NCBI RefSeq assembly: GCF_001270495.1
Contig: NZ_LGUR01000202.1
Location: 23,148-87,147, forward strand
Origin: Streptomyces viridochromogenes
Lineage (GTDB): Bacteria > Actinomycetota > Actinomycetes > Streptomycetales > Streptomycetaceae
DNA: 64,000 bases
Direction of reading: 5' to 3'
The notes beneath the pieces are model-generated. The model ran no database searches and was not told the origin of the DNA. It saw only the letters and a list, made by a program, of their open reading frames with translations. Made by a program: the position numbers and the translations under genes. Position 1 is the stretch's first letter. Each line of letters begins with the position of its first letter. Shown here one piece after another: positions 35,201-46,000 of this stretch.

Positions 35201-36947
35201 GGAGGGCAGCCACGGTGGCGGGCGAGCGTTCCATGAGAAGCCCGATCCGGTCCTCTGCTTGTATGCCCTGGCCAGTGAGTGAGTGGGCTATCTGGTCGCT
35301 CCAGGTGTCCAGTTGTGCGTAGGTCCAGCTCTGGTGTGCGTCAGACAGGGCGATGGCATCGGGTGTACGGGTGGCCTGGGCCCGGAAGAGAGCGGGCACC
35401 GAGACGTCCGGGACAGGAGCCTCGGGTCCTTGCCAGGCAGTGAGGACCTGGTGCCGCTCCTCCGCAGTGGACAGCTCGATGTCGGTGATCGACTGCTCGC
35501 AGTCCGCTGCCACCGCGGTGAGTAGCCGTACCAGCCGCCTGGTCATCGCCTGGATGGTGTACGGCTCGAACAGTCCACTCTTGTAGCCCACTTCGAGGTC
35601 CAGGCCAGCAGGGCCGCCGTCCTCGTCATGGTGCTCGACGAACGAGAACAACAGATCGAAATTGATGGATCCGGTCGTCGTGGGCACCTGCTGGACGCAC
35701 AGCCCCGGCAGATCATCCACGGCGGCCGTGGTCCCCTCGAGGCTGATGCTCACCTGCGTGAAAGGGTGCCTGCCCGAGACACGCTCGGGATTGATCGCGT
35801 CGACTACCCGCTCAAACGGGATGTCCTGATGTGCGTACGCCGCCAGGGCGGTTCTCCGCACCCGGTCCAGTAACTCCCGGAAACTGGGAGCGCCCGCGGT
35901 CTCGGCCCGAAGCACCAGTGTGTTGACGAAGAACCCCACCACCCCGTCGAGTGCCGCCTCCGAACGGTCGGCGATCGGGCTGGACAGCGGGATGTCCGTG
36001 CCGGCGCCGAGCCGGGTCAACAACGCGGCCACTGCGGCATGCAGAACCATGAACAGCGTCGCGTCGTTCCGCCGGGCCAGCGCAGCCAGTCGATCATGCA
36101 GCCGGGCATCGAACCGTACTTGGTGAGACTCCCCGCCCGTCCCGGTGGTCGCGGACCAAGATCGGTCGGAGGGCAGCCGGAGTTCCGCCGGGGCACCGGC
36201 CAATGCGCGGGTCCAGTACGCCAATTGCCGTGCCAACAGGCTGTCGGGCTCCTCCTCGCTGAGGCGGGCGCGCTGCCACAGTGCGTAGTCGGCGTACTGC
36301 AGCGCAAGCGGGGCCCATTGGGGCCGCCGACCGGAGAGGCGCGCAGCGAAGGCGGTCCACAGATCGCTGCGCAGCGTCCCGTTGGACAGCCAGTCGGTCG
36401 CGACATGGTGCAGAAGGAGATGAAAGACATGCTCCGTCGGCCCCAGAACGAACAGCCGGGCCCGCAGTGGCGGATCAACCGTCAAGTCGAAGGGTAGATT
36501 GGCCTCCGCCATGGCCTGCCGCAGCCCGGTCTCGTCGGCGCCCACGATCGAGTGAACTTCGAGCCGGGGGCGACTGCGGGCCGCGTCGAGGATCTGCTGC
36601 CGTGGTAACCCCTCGAGCTCCGGATACACTGTGCGCAGGATCTCGTGCCGCTCCACCAGATCGCCCAGCGCCGCTTCCAGGGCGGACGGGTCCAGCGGTC
36701 CGGAAAGCCTGACGGCGAAGATCTGGTTGTGGCCTAGGTCCTGCTCCTCGAAGCGGTTGAGGAACCACAGCCGCTGTTGGGCGAAAGACAGGGGGATCCG
36801 CTCCGGGCGCTGCCGAGCGATCAGTGCCGCCCCGGGGCCGGCACCCGAGGCAGCAGCATCTGCTGCCGGCCCGCCCAGGCGCTCCCGCAGCAGACGTTGC
36901 TGTTCGGGCGAGAGCGTGCTCAGGGCGCTGAACACATCAGTACTCAC
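32223..36947 (-). CDS. NRPS-C: C-A-PCP-C with degenerate adenylation domain
   Basis: 1574-residue synthetase. C1 (about 45-480) has HHVATDW in place of HHxxxDG. The A domain (about 510-1010) gives a Stachelhaus-type reading DIYWWGGTF, close to valine-type codes. However, core A3 is [11 protein letters not shown] instead of YTSGSTGxPKG, A8 reads [12 protein letters not shown], and A10 is [11 protein letters not shown] with Glu where the catalytic Lys belongs. It is probably inactive or specialised. The PCP serine is in [14 protein letters not shown] near 1055. C2 (about 1110-1540) has an intact HHLAIDG and ends the protein. The GTG start overlaps NRPS-B by 11 bases. C2 probably docks with the free PCP-TE. 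Confidence 0.9.
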   Translation of the reverse strand: MSTDVFSALSTLSPEQQRLLRERLGGPAADAAASGAGPGAALIARQRPERIPLSFAQQRLWFLNRFEEQDLGHNQIFAVRLSGPLDPSALEAALGDLVERHEILRTVYPELEGLPRQQILDAARSRPRLEVHSIVGADETGLRQAMAEANLPFDLTVDPPLRARLFVLGPTEHVFHLLLHHVATDWLSNGTLRSDLWTAFAARLSGRRPQWAPLALQYADYALWQRARLSEEEPDSLLARQLAYWTRALAGAPAELRLPSDRSWSATTGTGGESHQVRFDARLHDRLAALARRNDATLFMVLHAAVAALLTRLGAGTDIPLSSPIADRSEAALDGVVGFFVNTLVLRAETAGAPSFRELLDRVRRTALAAYAHQDIPFERVVDAINPERVSGRHPFTQVSISLEGTTAAVDDLPGLCVQQVPTTTGSINFDLLFSFVEHHDEDGGPAGLDLEVGYKSGLFEPYTIQAMTRRLVRLLTAVAADCEQSITDIELSTAEERHQVLTAWQGPEAPVPDVSVPALFRAQATRTPDAIALSDAHQSWTYAQLDTWSDQIAHSLTGQGIQAEDRIGLLMERSPATVAALLAVLKTGAAYLPLRSTDPADRIHHIVLQANPRIILVDSTATHLTGTLPARVHTLDGRSADGTDAPSAALPDPHPDQLACVMYASGATEPTRGIAATHRNITDFATDHRWTNGTHQCVLFHSPLAFDISTYELWVPLLAGSRVHVAAPGELALPTLMRTLKDGAVTAAWLSAELFQQLTDLDPTVLNGLHEVWTGGDVFAATVRRFHEHCPDTTVVNGYGPTETTTFATSHSVSPPDASGTERTRVAIGTPLVNMRSYVLDERLRPCPPGVPGELYLSGEGLARGYLQQPGLTAERFVAHPFGDPGERMYRSGDLARWTPDGRLDFLGHADGQTVIRGFHVEPGEVQHTIATHPAIRQCYVTIHEDGADDKRLIAYLVPEDPQHFSPDRLRKDLSNRLPGPMMPSAFLTLDALPHGGNGEIDREALPAPERAGPHSSPGDQARTAVERRLCALFAKILVISDVHPREDFFAAGGNSLLILRLCAQIRKEFGCDLTAREVYDHPTPQALATLLYDGESPALHRPPLRPGAAAGQAPLLAPVQRGLWFLHQLDGYRSAYNVPLAVQLTGPLDHTALAQALNDVVSRHDALRTLIPDDDGEPTPRTLPVEELPQLLTVVTATDEDLPGLLERESAREFDIEAELPVRSCLFRISGTNGTRHVLSLVIHHLAIDGWSMDILWQELATSYQARANGQVPDWPALHLSYADYARWHHTLLGTPEAPTIFARHQLDHWRRTLRDLPAEILLPYDHPRPEGASLTFRELILGWEPEVLDQLEALAARSGTSLLTVAQAAVAALLTRLGAGSDIPLGTPVAGRLDEGLGEVLGHFVNTVTLRVDTSGDPSIPELIARTRESALSAYAHQDIPFDRLVMELRPPRQANRNPLFQTDVTCVRADTELPRFGDISAEALPTSSASAKFDLAFAFVDDREGPSGGLQCHLSYCTELFDPATAQRIRSELDGVVREFATAATARTATAAGLAQQHTGSIAGQRHTSR

Positions 36948-39900
36948 TGCTCGCTCCTTCCGCCCTGTCGACAGCCGTGCCCAGCAGCAGGTCCGTAACC
37001 TCATCGCCGTGCGCCTCGCGGATCTGCCCGCTCAGTTCGGCTGCCATCTGCTGTAGGGAGCCGGATCCCAGCACGGTCGCCAGTGGCACCGTGATCCGCA
37101 GCTCGCGCTCGATGCGGAACTTCAGCTGGGTGGCGAGCAGCGAGTCGCCACCGAGTCCGAAGAACGTGTCCGAGCGGCTGACGCGCTTTGCCCTCAGCAG
37201 TTCCTTCCAGACTGCTGCCAGCAGCTCTTCCAGTGGTGTCTCCGGAATCTGGTAGACCTCAGAGGTCTGAGCCGGGGCCTTGCGCGGATGTGGTAGCGCC
37301 TTGCGATCGACCTTGCCGTTCGAGTTGAGCGGCAGCCGGTCGATCGGCACCAGCGCGCTGGGCACCAGATAGGCGGGGAGTCGCTCGGCCAGCCACGCGC
37401 GCAGCCCTTTCCCGCTGCCGGGTTCCTTCGGTACGTAATAGCCCACCAAACGGCGGGACTGCTCCCCCTGCACCACGGACGCCACCGCCTGCCGGACGCC
37501 GGGGTGACCGGCCATCGTGGCCTCCACCTCACCGAGTTCGATGCGGTAGCCGTCCACCTTGACCTGGTCGTCGTCACGGCCCAGGAATTCCAGCTGGCCG
37601 TTCGGCAGCCACCGGCCGAGGTCGCCCGTGCGGTACATCCGGGCCCCGGGGGTAGCGCTGAAGGGATCGGGAATGAAACGCGACGCGGTAGTGCCGGGCA
37701 TCCCTGCGTAGCCACGGACCACGCAGTCGCCGCCGATGTACAGATCGCCCGTTACTCTCACCGGAACCGGCCTGAGCGCGCTGTCCAACGCGTACATGGT
37801 GGTGTTGGGGATGGCACGGCCGATGGGCACCAGGCCACCTGGTGCTGCGTACGGGCCGTGTACGCCCGGCGTGTAGGTGGTGTTGCCCACGGAAGCCTCA
37901 GTGGGGCCGTACTCGTTGAGAAGTACGGAATCCTGATCGTCCGCACGCCAGTTGGCCAGCGTGTGGGCCGGGAAGGCGTCGGCTCCCACGACCAGTGTGG
38001 CCGCCAGCTTCCCGAGTTGCTCCGGGGGCAGCAGCTCCTGGAGCATCTCCAGGAGTCCGGGGGTCATCTTGATGAAGCTGTACGGTGCCCACCGAGCGAG
38101 CTGCTCGGCCATCTCCACCGGATCCAGCGAGTCGTGCAGTACGCACAGTCGCTCCCCGCGGATCAGCGGGGTGTACAGGTTGGGCACCACCATGTCGAAG
38201 GCGATGGAGGAGAAGAGCGGCGCGCCGCCGGTACCGCGGGAGGCGTACTCCTCCTCGCACCAGCCGAGGTAGTTGGCAACGCCCGAGTGCGGTACCAGCA
38301 CCCCCTTGGGACGGCCGGTCGAGCCTGATGTGTAGATGACGTACATCAAGTTCGCCGGATCGCTGATCCGACCCAGGTCGCCCTCCGGCTGGGCGGCCAG
38401 CCCCACGGCAAGCGCGTCGGTGTTGACCGACCGCCAGGGGCCTTCGGGGACCGAGTCCGCGGTGGCGTCCCGGGTCAGCACGAGCGTGCTTCCCGCGTCG
38501 TGCAGTACGTACTCCAAGCGGTCGGAGGGGTGTTGCGGGTCTACCGGAAGATAGGCCGCGCCGGCCTTGAGCACTCCGAGCAGCAACACGGGAAGCTGGG
38601 CGTCGCGGTGGCTGCACACAGCGACGACCTTCTCCGGACCCGCGCCCTGATCCCGCAGCCAGTGGGCAAGCCGATTGGCGCGACGGTTCAGTTCGGCATA
38701 ACTCAGTTCGGTAGTGCCGTCGGTCACCGCAATGGCCTCGGGAGTGCGACGCGCCTGCTCCTCGAACAGCTCGTGCACACAGCGGTCCGTGCGGTACTCC
38801 CGGGCAGGCCCGTTCCACTCCGTGAGGATCCGCTGCCGCTCGGCGCCGCTGACCGGGGAGAATGACTCATGCAGGTCGCCCGACGCAAGCATCGCCTCCA
38901 GTACCGTGGCATACAGCGCCTGGATGCTCCTGGCCTGGGCGTCGGAGATCTTCGCGGTGTAGTAGTCCATGCGCAGCAGCGTCCGCAGGGAGACGGGGTC
39001 GCGGGTGATGCCAGTGGACAACGCGTAGTTAGTGGGCTCGGCCCGGTAGTCTGCCTGGTGCGCCACTCCGCTGCTGAGGTAGGAGACGCCGCTCTTCAGC
39101 GCCTCGCCCAGGACGTGGAAGTGCAGATAGACAAAACTGGTGTCGAACAGCTCCTGGCCACCATTGTCCCGCTGGATGTTGGCCAGCGGATAGCGCCGAT
39201 GGGGCAACATCTCTATCTCGGCGTCGTAAACCCGCCGGATGAGATCAGCCCAGCTACCACCAACGAGATCGACGCGGAGCGGGGGCGTGTTCAGGTACAT
39301 GCCGATCACTTGGGTGCTGTCGATGTCCTCTGGGCGGCCGTTGGAAGTGAGCCCACTGGCCACGTCGGTCTGTCCGGTGGCAAGACCGATGACCTTGAGA
39401 TGGGCGGCCAGCATGACCGACTTGACGGGCACCCCGAGCTTGGCCGCGAGAGTGTGCAGTTGAGCCACGGTCGTTTCGGGCAGGATCAGTTCAAGGGACC
39501 GGTGCGTTGCCTCCAGCGTCGACGTGAACTGTCGGTCGCGCATGTCGCCGGCGGGATTCCCGCTCTGGTCGATGTCCTGGTCCTCCTTCGGGGTGTGCTC
39601 AGTGTCGGGCCAGCGTGGCAGCACGGCAGGCTGATAGCCCGCCAAGTGCTTGGCCCAGAACTTCTGCGCCTCCAGTGACGCGACATCCTCACGTTCGGCC
39701 TCGATGAACTCACCAAAGGTTGTCCGGGGCTCTGTGGCGGGCGCTGCGTTCGGGTCCTCCAACAGCTGCAGATAGCGCTCGAACAGCTCTGCCTGGAGGG
39801 TGAACATGCTCCAGCCGTCGAGGATCGCGTGGTGCTCGACCAGGGTCCACTGGAAAGTGTCCTCGGTACGGCGCTGCAGAATGCCCCTCAACAGTGGCGC

Positions 39901-42900
39901 CTGAGACAGCTCCAGGGGACGCAGCCGCTCCTTGTGGAATCTCTCCTGGATGACGGCTTCCTGCTCGGCCTCTGACAGCCCGCAAAGATCCTCCACCACC
40001 AGTGACATCGAGGCGCTCGCATGCACCATCTGGAGCGGCTCGGAGTAGCTTGCGAAGTCGAAGGAGGTACGCAGCATCGGGTGCCGGTCGATGACGTCCT
40101 GCAGCGCCTGGGCGAACCGGTCGGCGTCGTAGACAGCCTTCAGATGCCAGCTGTTGACGTTGTGGAACGGCAGATTCTCAGGGTCCCGTTCCATGTGGTA
40201 GACCATGCCTGCCTGGAGGGTGGAGACCGGGTAGGCATCCGTGACACCGGCCGGAAGCAGCTCCCGGTCCGCGTCGCTGATCAGACGGAACGGCTCCCGT
40301 GCACGGGCGGTGGACACCCGAGCGATGCTGCGGGCGCGGGCGGCGATGTCGCTGACCACCGGGGTACGGAAGAGATCCTGGAGGGAGAACTCCCAACCGC
40401 GTTCCTTGGCCCGGCCGATCACCTGCAGGCTGCGGATCGAGTCCCCGCCGAGGTCGAAGAAGTTGTCTTGGGCGCCGACCCGGTCGAGGCCCAAGACCTC
40501 CGCCCACACCTCGCAGAGCACAATCTCGGCCGGAGTGCAGGGGGCGATGTACTGCTGGGACAGGTCGCGCCAGAACCCGTCGGGGACCGGCAGCGCCGCC
40601 CGGTCCACCTTGCCGTTGGCGGTGACCGGGAATTCCGGCAGGACCATGAAGACGTGCGGGACCATGTGCTCCGGGAGCCGCTCGCCCAGATAGGCGCGCA
40701 GTTCACTGCTGTTGAGGCGGGCGGCATCCGGTTCGTCGACCGTCACATAACCGACCAGCCGGGAGCTGGGATCGCCCTCCTCCCGCCGGGCTAGCACCAC
40801 CGCGTTGTGGATGGCCGGGTGCTCCTCGAGCACGGCCTCGATCTCGCCGGTCTCTATCCGGAAGCCGCGGACCTTGACTTGGTCGTCGTTGCGTCCGAGA
40901 TACTCCAGTGATCCGTCCGGGCGATACTGGGCGAGGTCTCCGCTGCGGTACATGCGCTCGCCCGGTTCCCCGAACGGACAGGCTATGAAGCGCTCCGCGG
41001 TAAGCCCGGGCCGGTCCAGATAGCCCCTGGCTACCCCGGCACCGGCGACGTACATCTCGCCCACCACACCCGGCGGGACGATGTTGCCCCAGCGGTCCAG
41101 CACATAGATGGCGAGATCCGGGATCGGCGTCCCGATGGGACTGGCGCCCCCCTCGGTGTCCTTCCCGCTGAGTGGATGGCATGTGGAATGCACCGTGGTC
41201 TCGGTGATCCCGTACATGTTCACCAGGCGTGGTGTGTCCGAGCCGTGCCGGATGAACCACCTCCTGACGCTCGACAGGTCCAGTGCCTCACCGCCGAAGG
41301 TCACGAGCCGTAGGTCCAGCGTGGTGGGGGCTTCGGCCTCTGCCACCTCCAGCGCACGGAACGCAGACGGTGTCTGGTTGAGCACGGTCACCCGCTCGCG
41401 GGCCAGCAGGGCCAGCAGATCGTGTGGGGAACGGCTCACGGGGTAGCTCACGATGACCAGTCGGCCGCCGTGCAGCAGCGCACCCCACATCTCCCACACT
41501 GACATGTCGAAGGCGTAGGAGTGAAACAGCGGCCACACGTCGGAGGAGCAGAAGGAGTACGTGTCCTCGAGGACGGAGAGAAGTCGGGTGACGTTGCGGT
41601 GCGTGACCGCCACGCCCTTCGGGCGGCCTGTGGATCCGGACGTGTAGATGACATATGCCAGGGTTTCTGGGCTGACGCTGCAGTCCCCGCCGCCGTCGCC
41701 CTCGGCGGTGTGCTCGGCGTGAATATCCAGAACCTGCGCGTCGCCAGGAGGCAGTCGGTCCAGCACGGCGCCACAGGAGACGACGACTTGGACACCGGCG
41801 TCCTCACGCAGGAAGCGCAGCCGCTCGGCCGGGTAGTCGGGATCCATCGGCACGTAGGCAGCCCCGGCCTTGAGGACGCCGAGCAGCGCGGCCACCAGGT
41901 CGGCGCTGCGCGGGAGTGCCACGCCCACCAGCGCGCCCGGCCGCACTCCGGCGGCCCTCAGCCGTCGGGCCACCATAGAGGCACGTAGTTCCAGTTCGGC
42001 ATACGTCATGTTCTGGTCGCCGTCGGTCACCGCAACCGCGTCCGGGGTGCGAGATGCCCAGTCGGCCACCCTCTCGTGAAGACCTCGATCGGTGTTCCGA
42101 TCGGGGCGCGAGCGGCGCACCGGTGCCAGGGCATCGGCGTCGACCAGGGGTATCTGGCCGATCCGGACCGCTGGGTCTGTCAGAAAAGCCTCAAGGAGCC
42201 GCAGGTAGTCGGCTGTCATCGCCTCCGCCGCTTCCCGGTTGAACAGGTCGGTGCTGTATTCCAGCTCGATCCGGGTCCTGCCGGCGGTGATGACGTTCCA
42301 CGTCATGTCGAACTTGGCGGTGCCGCGCTCGGCCTGTGCTGCAGTCACTTCGGCGTCCCCCAGGCGGTAGCCGCCGATGGGCTCCTCCTGGTGGCCGAAG
42401 ACCACCTGGAACACCGGACTGTGGCTCAGCACCCGCTGCCGGTGCAGTGCCTCGACGATGCGTTCCAAGGGAACTCCGACGTGCTCCTGAGCCTCGGCGA
42501 CGGCGTTACGCACCTGGGGCAGCAGCTCCCGGAAGGCCGGGTTGCCGGAAAGATCGACGCGCAGGGGTACGGTGTTGATCAGCGGGCCGACCATCTCCTG
42601 AGGGTCGAACCCGGAACCTCCAGCGTCCCTAATGGCCATGGGCGTGCCCAGAACGACGTCCTCCTGCCCGGTGTAGCGGGCGACGAAGGCACTGAACGCG
42701 GTGAACATCAGGCCGAATGGGGTGGTCCGGAGAGCGGGGGCCTGCTTCCGGACCAGACCGGCCAGCCGTTCGCCGACGTCGACCACCAGCGTCTCGCCGC
42801 GGAAGGTCTGCTCAGCGGGGCGAGGCCGGGAGGGTGGGAGGCAGGTGACCTCGGGTGCGCCGTCGAGCTGTCGAAGCCAGTACCCCAGCCCGTCGGCCGA

Positions 42901-43569
42901 CGCCCCCGACTCCCAGCTCCGCTGCTCCCAGGCGGCGTAGTCGGCGTAGCCGGGTGCCGGGGGCAGCGCGGCTTCCTGTCCGGACAGCAGCACCCGGTAG
43001 CTCAGCTCGAGATCGCGCAGCAGCAGCCCCATGGACAGTCCGTCGCACACCATGTGGTGCACCGTCAGGACCAGCAGATGTCGCTCATCGGCCAGTCTCA
43101 CCAGCAGCGCACGCAGGGGTTGCCCCTGCTGCAGGGCGAATGGGCGGCGTACTTCGTCATCAGCCAGCGAGCCTGCCGCGTCGGCGCGCTGTTCGGGGGG
43201 CAGGTCGGTCAGGTCGCGGTGCTGGAATGGCACGGCAGAGGTGGGACTGACTACCTGTACGGACTCGCCGTCACGGTTGATGAATCCGGTGCGTAGCGCG
43301 GGATGCCGCCGGACGACCTCGTGCAGGGCACGCTCCAGAAGCTGACCGTCGAGCGGCCCTTCGACGGTGAAGGCGTTGCCGACGTTGTAGGTGGGGGTGC
43401 CCGGCTTCCACTGCTCGAAGAACCACACACTCCGCTGGGCGAAGGACAGCGGCGCCTTCGTGAGGGTCGCACCAGGCTGTGCCAGGGAACCCGTTGATGC
43501 CTCTTCCAACAGGAAGGAGCGGAGTTCTTCCTCGGTGAACCTGACATCGGATCCGTGGGGCTCAGACAT
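36937..43569 (-). CDS. NRPS-B: C-A(Thr-like)-PCP-C-A(Asn-like)-PCP
   Basis: 2210-residue bimodular synthetase. C1 has HHMVCDG near residue 171. A1 has an intact A3 ([11 protein letters not shown]) and reads DMWNTGMVH, close to the threonine code DFWNIGMVH; its A10 is [12 protein letters not shown]1 has [10 protein letters not shown] near 1043. C2 has HHAILDG near 1244. A2 has an intact A3 and A10 (NGKVDRKAL) and reads DMPKVGEVG, closest to asparagine/aspartate codes such as DLTKLGEVG. PCP2 has [12 protein letters not shown] near 2143. No epimerase or methyltransferase domain is seen. The start overlaps NRPS-A by 8 bases. Substrate calls are by eye. Confidence 0.93.
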   Translation of the reverse strand: MSEPHGSDVRFTEEELRSFLLEEASTGSLAQPGATLTKAPLSFAQRSVWFFEQWKPGTPTYNVGNAFTVEGPLDGQLLERALHEVVRRHPALRTGFINRDGESVQVVSPTSAVPFQHRDLTDLPPEQRADAAGSLADDEVRRPFALQQGQPLRALLVRLADERHLLVLTVHHMVCDGLSMGLLLRDLELSYRVLLSGQEAALPPAPGYADYAAWEQRSWESGASADGLGYWLRQLDGAPEVTCLPPSRPRPAEQTFRGETLVVDVGERLAGLVRKQAPALRTTPFGLMFTAFSAFVARYTGQEDVVLGTPMAIRDAGGSGFDPQEMVGPLINTVPLRVDLSGNPAFRELLPQVRNAVAEAQEHVGVPLERIVEALHRQRVLSHSPVFQVVFGHQEEPIGGYRLGDAEVTAAQAERGTAKFDMTWNVITAGRTRIELEYSTDLFNREAAEAMTADYLRLLEAFLTDPAVRIGQIPLVDADALAPVRRSRPDRNTDRGLHERVADWASRTPDAVAVTDGDQNMTYAELELRASMVARRLRAAGVRPGALVGVALPRSADLVAALLGVLKAGAAYVPMDPDYPAERLRFLREDAGVQVVVSCGAVLDRLPPGDAQVLDIHAEHTAEGDGGGDCSVSPETLAYVIYTSGSTGRPKGVAVTHRNVTRLLSVLEDTYSFCSSDVWPLFHSYAFDMSVWEMWGALLHGGRLVIVSYPVSRSPHDLLALLARERVTVLNQTPSAFRALEVAEAEAPTTLDLRLVTFGGEALDLSSVRRWFIRHGSDTPRLVNMYGITETTVHSTCHPLSGKDTEGGASPIGTPIPDLAIYVLDRWGNIVPPGVVGEMYVAGAGVARGYLDRPGLTAERFIACPFGEPGERMYRSGDLAQYRPDGSLEYLGRNDDQVKVRGFRIETGEIEAVLEEHPAIHNAVVLARREEGDPSSRLVGYVTVDEPDAARLNSSELRAYLGERLPEHMVPHVFMVLPEFPVTANGKVDRAALPVPDGFWRDLSQQYIAPCTPAEIVLCEVWAEVLGLDRVGAQDNFFDLGGDSIRSLQVIGRAKERGWEFSLQDLFRTPVVSDIAARARSIARVSTARAREPFRLISDADRELLPAGVTDAYPVSTLQAGMVYHMERDPENLPFHNVNSWHLKAVYDADRFAQALQDVIDRHPMLRTSFDFASYSEPLQMVHASASMSLVVEDLCGLSEAEQEAVIQERFHKERLRPLELSQAPLLRGILQRRTEDTFQWTLVEHHAILDGWSMFTLQAELFERYLQLLEDPNAAPATEPRTTFGEFIEAEREDVASLEAQKFWAKHLAGYQPAVLPRWPDTEHTPKEDQDIDQSGNPAGDMRDRQFTSTLEATHRSLELILPETTVAQLHTLAAKLGVPVKSVMLAAHLKVIGLATGQTDVASGLTSNGRPEDIDSTQVIGMYLNTPPLRVDLVGGSWADLIRRVYDAEIEMLPHRRYPLANIQRDNGGQELFDTSFVYLHFHVLGEALKSGVSYLSSGVAHQADYRAEPTNYALSTGITRDPVSLRTLLRMDYYTAKISDAQARSIQALYATVLEAMLASGDLHESFSPVSGAERQRILTEWNGPAREYRTDRCVHELFEEQARRTPEAIAVTDGTTELSYAELNRRANRLAHWLRDQGAGPEKVVAVCSHRDAQLPVLLLGVLKAGAAYLPVDPQHPSDRLEYVLHDAGSTLVLTRDATADSVPEGPWRSVNTDALAVGLAAQPEGDLGRISDPANLMYVIYTSGSTGRPKGVLVPHSGVANYLGWCEEEYASRGTGGAPLFSSIAFDMVVPNLYTPLIRGERLCVLHDSLDPVEMAEQLARWAPYSFIKMTPGLLEMLQELLPPEQLGKLAATLVVGADAFPAHTLANWRADDQDSVLLNEYGPTEASVGNTTYTPGVHGPYAAPGGLVPIGRAIPNTTMYALDSALRPVPVRVTGDLYIGGDCVVRGYAGMPGTTASRFIPDPFSATPGARMYRTGDLGRWLPNGQLEFLGRDDDQVKVDGYRIELGEVEATMAGHPGVRQAVASVVQGEQSRRLVGYYVPKEPGSGKGLRAWLAERLPAYLVPSALVPIDRLPLNSNGKVDRKALPHPRKAPAQTSEVYQIPETPLEELLAAVWKELLRAKRVSRSDTFFGLGGDSLLATQLKFRIERELRITVPLATVLGSGSLQQMAAELSGQIREAHGDEVTDLLLGTAVDRAEGASSEY

Positions 43570-46000
43570 GGGGTCGCCTTTCGGTCAGCGTGTGGCGCTC
43601 TTCGGGGCGTAGATCCCACGCGGTGAGCACGAGGGACGCCCGGCGGTGGAGCGCGTCTGGGGCAGTGGCATGGCGGCGGATCACATCGAGCTGGGCATTG
43701 AAGTCCGCGGCCCGGAAGAGCTGTGCGGGAGCCACGGTCACCTGCAGCGTCTTGCGCAGCCGGGAGTTGAGCCGGACGGCGTCGAGGGAGCGGCCGCCGA
43801 GACCGAAGAAGTCACTGTGCGGACCGATGTCATCGGCCGGGATGTCGAGGACTTCCGCCCACAGCCGAGTCAGGACAGTGCGTGACGGATCGCCGTCGCC
43901 ACCGGTTCCGTCCTCGTGCGCGAGGTCACCCGGCGCGTCGTATTCCCAGGCGTTGAGCGGCTGCCGTGGCGTGGCGCAGGCGGCGGCCAGCAGGCGGGGG
44001 TATTCACGTGTCAGTCGCTCGGCCGTGGACCGGTCGTAGCGGTCGGTGGCATAGGTGACGGCACCGCCCAACGATGTGCCGTGGTCGCTCAGCGTGAAGA
44101 TCAGGTCAAGCTTGGTGGCGGCGGGGTTCAGCAGACGATAGTTCCAGCTGAGCCCGGTCGGCGGTGGGACCACTGCCGGTCGGCTCACTTCGAACAGAAT
44201 CTGGTATGCCGCGCCCTGACCGGTGTGCAGAGTGTGGAACGGTACGTCCTTCCAGGCGAAGGCAGCGGTGGTTCGCTGCTGGGTCTGCCGTACCAGATCC
44301 ACGAAGGACTGGTCTCCGTGGACTCTCGTGCGAACGGGCATGGTGGCGAAGAACGGCCCGATGAGCCCTTCGCACTCGGTGCGGTCCCGGGTGCTGACTG
44401 CGGTGCCGAGCACCAGATCGTCCTGGCCAGTAATCCGGTACAGCAGCGATTGGAAGGCGGTGAACAGCACGGTGTACGAGGTCACGCCGAGCCGCTGGGC
44501 CAGCGTGCGCACGGAGTGCGTCAGCTCGTCGTCCAGCGCCCATGTCACCGAGTCCCCAGCGTGGTCGGGCGGGCCTGTGCGGTGTCTGCAGCCGGGGAGT
44601 TCGAGGGGAGCGGGGGCGTCTGCCAGTTCACGGCGCCAGTACGCCGTCGCGTCGGCCACGTGCTGCCTGCTGGCTGCCTGCTGCTGCCAGTCGGCGACAT
44701 CGCGGTACTGCAGCCGAAGTTCCGGCAGTTCCCGCGCGTCGTAGCCGGCCGCCAGTTCCCGCAGCAGAATCTCCAGCGATCCACTGTCCAGGAGCAAATG
44801 GTGGAAGGTCAGCAGCAGAATGTGGTGTTGGGCGGAGAGCCGCAACAGGTCGGCGCGGAGCAGCGGGGCCCGGCTCAGGTCGAACGGCTCGGCGATCAGC
44901 TGGGCCATCACGGCCTCGGGGTCGCCCGGACCGGTCGCCGCCGGAGTGAGGTCGTGTTCCGTCCAGGGCACCTCTGCCTGCCGCACCGGTACGGCTTCCA
45001 CACAGCCGTCCCGGTCATGAAACGCGGTGCGCAGCACGGAGTGCCGCCCGACCACGGCCTCCAGGCTCCCTCGCAGTCGCTCCCGGGCCAGGGCGCCGGT
45101 CAGCTCGATGGCCCAGGGAACGTGGTACGCGGTGGTCCCCGGCTGCCACTGTTCGAACAGCCACACCGCCTCCTGAGCCGCGGAGACCGGCAGCGGGGTG
45201 TCCTCGGAGTGTGCCACTGGGCCTTCGGTATCCCCTTGACGCGCCGTGGTACCGACGGCCCGGATCACCGCGGCCACCTCGCGAGGGGTGGGCGAGGTCG
45301 AGAGTAGCTGTTTGGGAAGATCCAGCCCGAAATGCTCACTCAGTCGGTTGGTGGCCCGGATGGCCGACAGAGAGTCGCCGCCCAAGGCGAAGTAGTTGTC
45401 GTCCCTGCCGATCTCCGATGGGCCAATCACCTCGATGAACTGGGACCACACCTCGGCAACAGCCTGCTCCACCGGCCCTTCGAGTGGGACCGGCCCCTTC
45501 TTGACCAGTGCCTCGTCTGATGGGTCGGCGGCGACAGACAGGGGGGCGATGTTCAGCTCCGCGACAGTGGTGCCGAGGTCCGCGGTGAGGACCCTGCGGA
45601 CGTCCGACAGGACCTGATCCACGCGCCCGCGGGAGTAGCGGTCGGTGTCGTAGTCGGCCGAGAGTGAGCCGGGAGCCCACCGCAGGAGAAGGCCGGCACC
45701 GCGGTGGGCCTCAACCGCCGCACTGTCCTGCGGCACCCCGCCGTCCACACCCCTGCCACCAGGGGATGCGGTAACGGCGAGCTCTAGGAGCGTCGTAGCG
45801 GGCTTGACGCTGAAGTGCTGGGCATCGACGGCGAGTTCAGCACGGCCGGTGTAGCCGGACAAGACCGCGGCCAGGCAGGCCGCCAGTGGCATCCGCAGCG
45901 TGTCCGGACCGGTGATCTCACATACGTCGTGAAAGAACTGCGGCACGACGGGGGTGGGAAGGTCGTGCGGAACGGCCGTGTGCAGCGGATCAGCCGGCAT
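43562..46000 (-). CDS. NRPS-A: half C-PCP-C-PCP, no adenylation domain
   Basis: 812-residue synthetase without any A domain. Residues about 20-180 look like only the C-terminal half of a condensation domain ([20 protein letters not shown]) and lack HHxxxDG. PCP1 has [13 protein letters not shown] near 206. The full C domain (about 245-690) has HHLLLDS near 403, with Ser replacing the last Gly. PCP2 has [13 protein letters not shown] near 737. Both carriers must be loaded in trans. ATG 46000 overlaps the carbamoyltransferase stop by 11 bases and has GGTGG upstream; a GTG seven codons earlier is possible. It is the first NRPS of the gene order. Confidence 0.88.
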   Translation of the reverse strand: MPADPLHTAVPHDLPTPVVPQFFHDVCEITGPDTLRMPLAACLAAVLSGYTGRAELAVDAQHFSVKPATTLLELAVTASPGGRGVDGGVPQDSAAVEAHRGAGLLLRWAPGSLSADYDTDRYSRGRVDQVLSDVRRVLTADLGTTVAELNIAPLSVAADPSDEALVKKGPVPLEGPVEQAVAEVWSQFIEVIGPSEIGRDDNYFALGGDSLSAIRATNRLSEHFGLDLPKQLLSTSPTPREVAAVIRAVGTTARQGDTEGPVAHSEDTPLPVSAAQEAVWLFEQWQPGTTAYHVPWAIELTGALARERLRGSLEAVVGRHSVLRTAFHDRDGCVEAVPVRQAEVPWTEHDLTPAATGPGDPEAVMAQLIAEPFDLSRAPLLRADLLRLSAQHHILLLTFHHLLLDSGSLEILLRELAAGYDARELPELRLQYRDVADWQQQAASRQHVADATAYWRRELADAPAPLELPGCRHRTGPPDHAGDSVTWALDDELTHSVRTLAQRLGVTSYTVLFTAFQSLLYRITGQDDLVLGTAVSTRDRTECEGLIGPFFATMPVRTRVHGDQSFVDLVRQTQQRTTAAFAWKDVPFHTLHTGQGAAYQILFEVSRPAVVPPPTGLSWNYRLLNPAATKLDLIFTLSDHGTSLGGAVTYATDRYDRSTAERLTREYPRLLAAACATPRQPLNAWEYDAPGDLAHEDGTGGDGDPSRTVLTRLWAEVLDIPADDIGPHSDFFGLGGRSLDAVRLNSRLRKTLQVTVAPAQLFRAADFNAQLDVIRRHATAPDALHRRASLVLTAWDLRPEERHTLTERRPHV

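Noticed and set aside
43916..45307. 463-codon plus-strand frame opposite NRPS-A
   Set aside because: High-GC antisense frame; the minus strand carries PCP and C domain motifs over the same bases.
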